Of a stretch of 64,000 nucleotides of DNA, positions 59,001 through 64,000 are shown in pieces. Origin of the DNA: Planctomycetaceae bacterium (GTDB taxonomy: Bacteria; Planctomycetota; Planctomycetia; Pirellulales; PALSA-1355); assembly GCA_003153375.1 (NCBI GenBank), contig PLYM01000103.1:50736-114735 (forward strand). The letters are read 5' to 3'. The first letter of the stretch is position 1, and each line of letters starts with the position of its first letter. The notes under the pieces were generated by a model that was given only the letters and a program-made list of their open reading frames with translations, did not search any database and was not told the origin of the DNA. Both the position numbers and the translations under genes were made by a program.

Positions 59001-61882
59001 GGCACCTTTTCGCCACGTTCCAGAAGGATGTGATACGCCAGACCTTTGCCGAATGAACTGATCGCGGCCAGACGCCGGCCGTCGCGAGTCGTATGGCGAA
59101 TCGCCAGCGGCGCGGTGGCCGCCTGAAGAACGCTGGCGTTTTGCGCCACGATCGACAGCGGCGTTTTGAGGCCGAACATGGCCGGCATCTGACCGGTTTC
59201 AATTTCCATGCTCGCCTTGATCAACGAGGCCATGCCCGAAGCGCCCATCGTATGCCCGATTTGACCCGTGAGGGAGCTAAACAACAGCGGCTGGCTACGC
59301 GGCGTGCGCCCGTAAACCGAGACGACTGCGCGCAACTGTTCCTGGTCGCACTGCGGCAAGCCGGTGCCGTCCATTTCGATCAGGGCGACGTCGGCCGGTT
59401 CGACCTCGGCGGTCTTAAACGCCCGGTCCATTGCCAGCCGCAAAGATTCCTCGACACTCTTGGCGTGTGCCCCGCCGACGCCCCGGACGATCGCGTGGAT
59501 TCGGTCGCCGTCTTTTCGCGCTTCGGACAGCCGCTTGAGCAGCAGTACGCCGACGCCCTCACCGGGCACAATTCCGCCGGCCGCCGCGTCAAAAGGACTG
59601 CTGGGATGATCGCTCAGGGCCAGGACACCGTTGATGGCCATGGCTTCGTATTGGGGCAGGTTCATGCATCGTTGGCCGCCGGCGCAGATCATCATGTCGC
59701 AATCGCCCGAAAGCAGCATGTCAACGCAGGCGGAAAGCACGGCGGCGGAGGACGCGTCACTGCTGTCGATGGACGCCGCGCCTCCCATCAGGTTCATCGT
59801 CTTGGTGATGCGCGACGCCAGCGTGCTGGTGCTGAAGCTGCCGCTTTCGTCAACCAGGGCGGGCCAATGTTTCAGCATGACCTCGCTGAACTCCGAGGCG
59901 ATCGCCGCGGAGCGATCCGTGGCAATGCCGTGTCGCCCCATCGATTGCCTCAGGAGCATTTCAATGTGCGGCAGCCGCAGGCCGAGTTCCAACTGTGCTG
60001 AGAAATCGCCGCCGAACTCGGTGCCGACCAACACACCCAGCCGTGTGCGATCGAACGGCTTCTTGTCGTAGCCCGAGTCGATCAACGCCTGGTCCGCGGC
60101 TTCCAAGAGCATGAACTGCAACGGGTCGGCCTGCTGGACTTGCTTGGGTGGCTCTTTATGCTTGCGCCAGTCATACGCAAAATCGGTGATGTAGCCGCCC
60201 AGCGTGGAGGGTGTACGGTAGGGCCGTCGCGATCCGGCTTCGTAACTCAGCGCGCTCAAACGTCCCGGCGGCATCGAACACTTGGGATCGCGGCCCGTGG
60301 AGAGCAGTTCCCAGAATTTCGAGGGCCGCGCGGCGCCCGGAAAGATGCAGCCGATACCGATGATGGCGACGGCCTCGTTTTCCGAATCGCTCGAGGCCGG
60401 CGTTTTGGGCTTGGCCTGTACTTGTCCATTCGCCTGGTAGGCGGCGTTGAGCGAGGCTCGCCGCGCTTCGGTGAACTCTTCGAGAACGATGTGTACGTTC
60501 AAGCCGCCAATGCCGAAGGCATTGACGGCGGCGCGGCGCGGCAAGCCATTCGGCTGCTCGGGCCAGGGCGCCGGTTCCGTGGGGATGTAAAAGGGAGCCG
60601 TCTCCCAGTTGATCTTCGAGTTGAGCGATTGGATATTGATGGCCGGCACAAACGTACGATGCTGCAAGCAGAGGATCGTCTTGATCACGCTCGAGACACC
60701 CGCCGCTTCCAGGGCGTGACCAATGTTGGCCTTGACGCTCGTTACTGGAATCTTCTTGCCGGGGGGGAAATTTTTGCCCAGGACTTCCGTCAGCGCGTTG
60801 AGTTCCGTGGCATCGCCCAGATTGGTCGAGGTCGCGTGCGCCTCGATGTATTGCAGCGTGCTCATGTCGACGCCATGTCGATAAGCGCGCTCCATGGCCT
60901 TGACCTGTCCCTCCTTACGCGGCGCCCAGAGGCTCTTGCCGCGACCATCGGACGACATTCCCAACCCCAAAATGACCGCCTGGATGGGATCGCCGTCGGC
61001 CAGGGCGCGCGGCAGGGTCTTGAGGACCAAGGCGACGTACCCCTCGGAACAGATCAGCCCGTCGGCCGTGGCGTCGAACGGTCGCGAACCCGTTTCGCTC
61101 ATCGACTGGGCGTGGGAGAACAGCACCAGCGAGTCGCTCTTGCAATCCGACGCGCCGCCGACGATCGCCATGTCGATCCGGCCCAATTGCAAGGCGCGAA
61201 CCCCCAGCATCACGGCTTGCAACGAAGACGCGCACGCGGAATTGACGGCCGTGAACGGGCCGTTCAGCGCAAAGGCCTTCGAGATCGTGCCGGCCACCAT
61301 GTTGATGGCAACATCCGGCGAATCCGTGGCGCGTTGGGGCGTCTGAGCTCGAACGGTTTCGACCAATTCGCGGACGATTGCTTCTTGATCCTGCGGCGGC
61401 AATTGCTGGAAACCGGGCACTTCGCGGAGCAGCTGCGCGGCATCTTCGATGCAGGTGCCATAGGTGAAATCGGCGGCCAGATTGCTTCCCTGGGCGTGGC
61501 CGACGTACACACCCGTGTTGCGCAAGGCCAGATTGAACGGATCGAATCCGGCGTGACGGCAGGCTTCGGCCGCGGTTTGGCACATCAGCAAATGGGCATT
61601 GTCGACGCTGTTCTCCAGGCTTTTTGGAATCGGGCAGGCTTCGCTGTTGAACTCGCGGCTGGAAATGATGGCGCCGATTTTCGAGTAGGTCTTACCACGT
61701 TGGCCACGCCTGGGATCGTAGTACAGCTCCTGGTCGAGGCGATCGTGAGGCAATTCAGCGATCGAACTGCCGCCACCGATCAAGAGATTCCAGAACTGTT
61801 CCAGGTTATCCGCGCCGGGGAGGCGGCAAGCCATCCCGACAATGGCAATCGGAACGTTGGTGTGTCCGAATGGAGTTTCCAT
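50018..61882 (-). CDS. Giant iterative type I PKS / PUFA-synthase-like megasynthase: KS-KS(CLF-like)-AT-ACPx5-C45-like-KR-KR-DH
   Basis: 3954-aa ORF. KS1 (~60440-61860) TAVNSACASSLQ, EAHATST, NIGHALEAAG; KS2 (~59010-60390) IDSSDASSAAV; AT (~57700-58640) FLFPGQGSQYAG, SSHSYGEF; five GIDSIKKAQLF ACPs (~55490-57180); C45-like LAGTPYEMGLEHG (~54325-55320); KR1 (~52600-54200) and KR2 (~50950-52470) GGARGxTAx, GSxSGRxGxNG; DH (~50018-50860) DHKLRGKPLLPAV. Confidence 0.85.
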   Translation of the reverse strand: METPFGHTNVPIAIVGMACRLPGADNLEQFWNLLIGGGSSIAELPHDRLDQELYYDPRRGQRGKTYSKIGAIISSREFNSEACPIPKSLENSVDNAHLLMCQTAAEACRHAGFDPFNLALRNTGVYVGHAQGSNLAADFTYGTCIEDAAQLLREVPGFQQLPPQDQEAIVRELVETVRAQTPQRATDSPDVAINMVAGTISKAFALNGPFTAVNSACASSLQAVMLGVRALQLGRIDMAIVGGASDCKSDSLVLFSHAQSMSETGSRPFDATADGLICSEGYVALVLKTLPRALADGDPIQAVILGLGMSSDGRGKSLWAPRKEGQVKAMERAYRHGVDMSTLQYIEAHATSTNLGDATELNALTEVLGKNFPPGKKIPVTSVKANIGHALEAAGVSSVIKTILCLQHRTFVPAINIQSLNSKINWETAPFYIPTEPAPWPEQPNGLPRRAAVNAFGIGGLNVHIVLEEFTEARRASLNAAYQANGQVQAKPKTPASSDSENEAVAIIGIGCIFPGAARPSKFWELLSTGRDPKCSMPPGRLSALSYEAGSRRPYRTPSTLGGYITDFAYDWRKHKEPPKQVQQADPLQFMLLEAADQALIDSGYDKKPFDRTRLGVLVGTEFGGDFSAQLELGLRLPHIEMLLRQSMGRHGIATDRSAAIASEFSEVMLKHWPALVDESGSFSTSTLASRITKTMNLMGGAASIDSSDASSAAVLSACVDMLLSGDCDMMICAGGQRCMNLPQYEAMAINGVLALSDHPSSPFDAAAGGIVPGEGVGVLLLKRLSEARKDGDRIHAIVRGVGGAHAKSVEESLRLAMDRAFKTAEVEPADVALIEMDGTGLPQCDQEQLRAVVSVYGRTPRSQPLLFSSLTGQIGHTMGASGMASLIKASMEIETGQMPAMFGLKTPLSIVAQNASVLQAATAPLAIRHTTRDGRRLAAISSFGKGLAYHILLERGEKVPLSERTPTPAAEKKPIVAAATVPATPVASAGQTLDWQIYRLGAATPAELNAKLQQALADCPAARTAAAAARFTPEDHSRIAIVAGNAEMFARKLQMAAKQFANPDAQPVLEQQGCFYRQLAARRPRIAFLFPGQGSQYAGMLRELVRDVPAAASAMRAIDAVMVQRGYQTFGQMVWENPNQLGANIWVTQIAMLLADLIVHAAVVDFGIQPDLVSSHSYGEFAALTAAGVWDIEGVITAARARYDAIEVTPSARGSLMATTAPPPLIEQLAATLRDRAYIANYNAADQTVIGGRSDTLKQLAELLSARGHKTQLLSVPCPYHTPLMAGSGEILKRTLDTLRLRPPRVPLLSSVTNRYVAEPLDIRANLAAQLTTPVRYVDLVNRIADEQETVFVEVGPQQALTKLNRRILDGSSVPGIIGCDNSKYPGVEQLFNVRAMLDCLGAFDEQQAQRTSLTQPAATAATAISKPEKGTIAHFDATQRRIEKMRQAATKTTQKPVAKNDSGPSPGTKQASGPTTTSRSLQSAPAAKNGDQAGHSNGSSPAARPAVPQPSAVAAGQRSSAPIAAATARAPVAVPRPVAPTPAPREVPVPREKAPAAQTHPASSGLNAADLEKFLINFVVEQTGYPPEVVELDADLEADLGIDSIKKAQLFGELAEYFDVQPTENMTLDDFPTLRHVMNFLAGSQPKGESAPSAPIAVAPAPAVRETPVVREAAPAAQTRAAGPSLDPAELEKFLINFVVEQTGYPPEVVELDADLEADLGIDSIKKAQLFGELAEYFDVQPTENMTLDDFPTLRHVLNFLGGATAKSALTTAAAPAPVAVAPAAPAPVAQATAPATQSQVDGPSLDPAELEKFLINFVVEQTGYPPEVVELDADLEADLGIDSIKKAQLFGELAEYFDVQPTENMTLDDFPTLRHVLNFLGGATAKSPLTTAAAPAPVAVAATAPVPAPVAQATAPAMQSQAAGPSLDPAELEKFLINFVVEQTGYPPEVVELDADLEADLGIDSIKKAQLFGELAEYFDVQPTENMTLDDFPTLRHVLNFLGDATAKSPLTTAAPAAAPAPVAAAPAAPAWQAPIEQQPAPVAPSQAAGPSLDPAELEKFLINFVVEQTGYPPEVVELDADLEADLGIDSIKKAQLFGELAEYFDVQPTENMTLDDFPTLRHVLNFLAGGEQKKNLTPSPSDAAETSPETVSPVESVASDGPSAPVEGPTAAPSVFEQAKTSGDKLQPLHLAGTPYEMGLEHGRQKKQEIRRILRRYVDMAGPGFDELPFDLESSDDLAKYFTPSEVEELRGIADAVQVPLTSILVHNLAVFSDLGVASLHFAVAAARNQASTLLHASSEQLPLSSALADVVQPVVQVRSPAGGIPHVVLSIAGAIGGLTGVNAHGLAITAGALEQRVEGKPALRGRMHAAITSHVLAEAICLDSAVELLQRYRNGAAWSACLSHYPTDRLRYVESDGRRLHVRDSKDTVIAANHSVLEATAEVPLASKHRWNQVKDLLSTAPQTGFTADQIRSLWSQAETNGKASTNGKAHAHHAARRIDVVMDPARGDFWVNPALSSNGKTNGYYRFALGELLPKVDPTATPRGAVVAPSAPYDLPGNDELATHRFATTIVDVPLDSSVPAMPQWSGAALIVGENALGDALRRQLEAAGVTVLQLPVTDDLDETLGAFERIWNEQPTPHVFLVAGRDAEAADPNDEVAWQRRWYRVAVLPYFLGQRWVQLAGQANLLPRCTFVGTTAMNGDFGFSGQVDRPEGAALTGLLKAVHVEVAVLRKQTGMRAMVVDAPDEESPELLAANICRELAGKSVDYAVAFVKGTRRLEYAVPEKATPRQFADVRPGGTWVFTGGARGITAECALELGRRFGLKLHLIGTSPLRAIDPAWRNLSADELKALKLTVMRDARAAKRNMDDDWARVQKDIEIDRSLRAFADAGVEATYHACDVANGDAMAAVLDTIRQQSGPIEGIVHGAGIERAGIYERKLRDAVMATLAAKVDGALNLMRLTRQDPVRWFIGFGSVSGRMGSNGQTDYCLASDMLCKLAGWYRGQRAGVHSVGIHWHPWDEVGMAARPETITMLKMTDGPGHMSKQEGINHLLREMYAGAPISEVLITTWDYHGRFYGTEDHPKPGDEDGPSQSPTDSIPSTEAATPIAPPAPVVKPARPAPQAKWDPVPFVPLTYRSELRMVAAPLPAGSAIAPQWQGPAVIMGHNAAAFALRDRLQAAGVPVHMLPDTKSPEEAAAAMDTIYASGRPRYLFLMSGRDTSNASLLDHAGWLDRRAAGVVVPFMAAQQWFRLRMKAKDTTPITIVAATTMGGDFALSSHVATPEGGAICGMLKSIYVEDTRRSPSEVRVKVIDAPADEAPATLVDAIFRELAANDPYVEVGWSRGARSVIQSFARPVESLPKTDMPHGGTWVVTGGARGVTAAAAFELGKRFGIKLHLIGRSRVPRPDSEWRDCTPEKLNEIKAKIVRQAVAEGRSPEPEWDAIKSDIEIDETLKKFAAAGVQATYYSCDLSNWAQLATILDQVRRQDGPIQGIMHGAGFARSGKFGTRSRDLVERTLAGKLDGAVGLMSLTRNDPVRYFLGFGSISGRYGGNGLSEYATSNEMLAKLIDWYRSQRPDCAACCMHWQSWDEIGMAMLGDSAVGTKGILKMAFIPPKEGVEHLCRELEAGLPASEVLIGDGFFERTFYPFVTCEGAGGAATVPSGAAIGRVPLVEKIGRDTAGHLDAEIHFQPAADPFLIDHKLRGKPLLPAVIGMEAVAEAAALASGKTVTAIRDVQLIEGFLCHSDQPIVGRIRVTNEQGTSLSCELLSDFRNRAGMLMKKDRVHLRATAEVAERASSLDVPMPEPPTEWHPVIFQHDGPLVHGPALHGLKAAIFDTPGGWGQLVAMPMAELGGQRTGHDWLVPATLIDAGFYVCGIHCYFHNEGAFSLPSSIEAVHLGRRPRDNEKCLVAFTCREIQPEHAIYDFTVFGDDRSVIVRVDGHRVITIK
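55490..57182 (-). repeat. Five tandem ACP-coding repeats, ~360-bp period in the ACP1-4 region
   Basis: 66-aa core EKFLINFVVEQTGYPPEVVELDADLEADLGIDSIKKAQLFGELAEYFDVQPTENMTLDDFPTLRHV occurs five times without an amino-acid change. Confidence 0.95.
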
Positions 61883-61998
61883 GATCTGCTACCCTTGGTG
61901 GTTTCTCACGATCATCATGCGCACGTAGGCGCAATTGAGATTCTTAGTTCACGTCACGGCGCCGTCAAAAGAACTTCTTCAGCAATTCGACTGGCTTC

Positions 61999-63465
61999 TC
62001 ATGAAGAAGAAACGATGGACTGGAGGATCCTGACAAAGTCTTGATGGCCGCCGATGCCATCACCGTCGCCTTCGATGAGAACGCGTCCCGAACGAATTGA
62101 CTGTTCCACCGAAAACCGCCCTTGCACGAGCGATGAAAAAGTGTTCGAGTTCAAGTAATAACGGGCCCGGTCGGCCGACCCTAATCCGAGATCGACGCCA
62201 ACCAAATTGCCGTCGCGAATCAACAGCCGCCACTGTCCCCCGCAAATCCCGGAAACTTGCAGACCGATCGTGTCCGCACCGGCGCCGCCCTGCGCCGCTT
62301 CCTGGCCGGAACCCACCGCCCGGAGCAAGTGCTCGCGCGGCTGGAAACCGGGCTTCGGCGGCTCAATCCGCCGGAGGAGGAAATTCTCCTTCACAGGGTA
62401 ACTCGCGATGCGAAGCAGCATCTCGTCGTCGATCTGCGGACACGGTAAATGCGGCAATGCTTGATCCGTATGGGTTCGATCGAACAGCGGATCGTCGCGC
62501 CAATGGGAGCGGTAAACTTCCATGTGCTGTTGGAATTCATGTTCGAATTGAACAATTTGCTCTTCGCTCAGCCTGCCGACAAACCGCCGGGTCGAGTACT
62601 TTTCGATGGCTTCTTGCACCACGCGCTGAATCAGCCGCACCGTCACGGGGCTGGGATTGGTCAAATGGTAGGTCTTCCCGTGATGCTCCGGGTGGCTCAC
62701 CAGCTCAACGATAGACGCCGAGAGCCAATCGACCGGCACGAGGTTTTTCCCTTCGTCGCCCCGCAAGCCGAGCAAGCGAAAGAACCGTTCGCCCATCAAC
62801 TCAGTCGGAACCTTGTCGGCGATGACGTAGGCCAGTTGCAGCGGCAGGTAAAAACCATGCGATGATACCGTGTAGCCGGTATGCGAGTCGCCGACCACGC
62901 TGGCCGGGCGGTACACGGTTACCTCGTCGAGGAAATCGGCCGCTCGCACCATCTTTTCGGCTGCTAACTTGCTGACTTCGTATACGTTGCCGTTCTGCTG
63001 ACCGAGGTCCACTTCGTCCTCGAAAATCCGCCCCCCCCGCAACCCACAAATATATGCCGTCGATACATGGTGGAACTTGCGAATTCCGGTCTGGCGGCAC
63101 AGTTCCAGCACGTTGCGCATGCCGTCGCGGTTCGTGCGGAACGGTTCGCCGTGTTTGTCTTCGCGAAAAGTCATGCTGGCGGCATTGTGCAAGATGCTAT
63201 CGCAGTTGTCGGCGATCCAGCCGCGGTGCTGCTCGTCGAGTCCCAACATCGGTTGGCGGAGGTCGGCCTCGAGCACCACGGGCCTCGGCAAGCTCCGGCC
63301 CGCGATGCGCTCCCAACGTTCCATCAACGCCTCGACCCGTTGAACGGCCGATTCGACCCGGTTCGAGCGGGACAGGACCGCAACCGGCACGTCAAGCGCC
63401 AACAGATCGCGCAGCAAGTAGCGACCAACGAGTCCTGTCGCGCCAGTTAGAAGAAGATATTTCAT
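61999..63465 (-). CDS. Thioester-reductase-like extended SDR with SCP2-like C-terminal domain, second copy
   Basis: MKYLLLTGATGLVGRYLLRDLLALDVPVAVLSRSNRVESAVQRVEALMERWERIAGRSLPRPVVLEADL; YEVSKLAAEK; C-term GGQWRLLIRDGNLVGVDLGLG...NTFSSLVQGRFSVEQSIRSGRVLIEGD. Confidence 0.75.
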   Translation of the reverse strand: MKYLLLTGATGLVGRYLLRDLLALDVPVAVLSRSNRVESAVQRVEALMERWERIAGRSLPRPVVLEADLRQPMLGLDEQHRGWIADNCDSILHNAASMTFREDKHGEPFRTNRDGMRNVLELCRQTGIRKFHHVSTAYICGLRGGRIFEDEVDLGQQNGNVYEVSKLAAEKMVRAADFLDEVTVYRPASVVGDSHTGYTVSSHGFYLPLQLAYVIADKVPTELMGERFFRLLGLRGDEGKNLVPVDWLSASIVELVSHPEHHGKTYHLTNPSPVTVRLIQRVVQEAIEKYSTRRFVGRLSEEQIVQFEHEFQQHMEVYRSHWRDDPLFDRTHTDQALPHLPCPQIDDEMLLRIASYPVKENFLLRRIEPPKPGFQPREHLLRAVGSGQEAAQGGAGADTIGLQVSGICGGQWRLLIRDGNLVGVDLGLGSADRARYYLNSNTFSSLVQGRFSVEQSIRSGRVLIEGDGDGIGGHQDFVRILQSIVSSS

Positions 63466-63577
63466 TCGAATTCAATGCTAGCTTGCAGGATTGCTCTTGG
63501 TACGAATGCCAACGTCCAGAGATAAGATAAATAGCTTGGGGTGGGCTGATGAACTTTAGCGACCTGTCAAACTGAAC

Positions 63578-63606
63578 ATGATAATGCCCTATTAACCAAT
63601 AGTCAA
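63578..63606 (-). promoter_or_regulatory. Putative sigma70-type promoter of the biosynthetic operon
   Basis: Minus strand TTGACT-17 bp-TATCAT in a locally AT-rich stretch, ~105 nt upstream of ATG 63465. Confidence 0.5.
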
Positions 63607-64000
63607 CAAGATAGGTATCTACTTCCGATTATTACACTTATGATGATTTTTAGGCTTGCTTATCGGGGGCCCAAATCGACCTAACTTTCGGACGCGGCTG
63701 GTGGCCAATGGGTTAAGAGTCAAACCCCTATGCTGGCGGAACTTCCGCTCGCCGGTCGCCGACCTCGATCCGCCGCGCGCCGGCCACGTCTTCGTTACCC
63801 GGCGCGGGAACCAGAGGCAGCTCAGCAAGCGGATGGTCCCGACCGACCCAACGCTCCCAAAATGGGCCAGCGATTCTTGCCGCACGCGGTGGACGGTTTG
63901 TGCGGCGCGCGTCCCCAGCCTGCCGCAGCAGCCGGATTCACGGGCAGCTCACCTCCGAAGCTGCGCCGCAACCATTCTAGTGGCAGTGCCACGAACATTT

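Noticed and set aside
60140-62044. 634-aa plus-strand ORF antisense to the megasynthase
   Set aside because: Shadow ORF; opposite strand encodes KS1/KS2 with clear motifs.
63619-63885. 88-aa minus-strand ORF upstream of the operon
   Set aside because: No recognisable motif and biased composition; more likely intergenic.

Overview
GC-rich bacterial chromosomal window, most likely from a planctomycete (inferred from DUF1559 pseudopilin, DUF1501, PEP-CTERM, Gfo/Idh plus HEAT and BNR repeat families). The left end (1-3.4 kb) carries part of a Tad/Flp pilus locus: secretin N-terminus, CpaB, prepilin peptidase, and a 58-aa Flp pilin missing from the ORF track, followed by a clear terminator. From 3.7 to 33.5 kb there are mostly ordinary chromosomal genes: glycosyltransferases, DUF362, YfhO-like, MFS, Mop/TOBE, TiaS-like, BNR+MoaD/ThiS, Anbu proteasome-like peptidase + transglutaminase, DUF1501, HEAT, PQQ propeller, ClC channel. 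From 33.6 to 42.4 kb lies an RND efflux operon with two permeases, one adaptor and a TetR regulator with a perfect palindromic operator. The main item is 43.6-63.5 kb, an apparent lipid/polyketide biosynthetic cluster around a 3954-aa megasynthase (50018-61882, minus) that I read as KS - degenerate CLF-like KS - AT - 5x ACP - C45/acyltransferase-like domain - KR - KR - DH. It is accompanied by two thioester-reductase-like SDRs with an SCP2-like C-terminus, two HHxxxDG condensation/acyltransferase proteins, a FabL-like enoyl reductase and a phosphopantetheinyl transferase. An A10 run in the coding strand sits directly after the last ACP, and both alternative frames stop within a few codons. All family calls come from reading motifs by eye; no database search was run.
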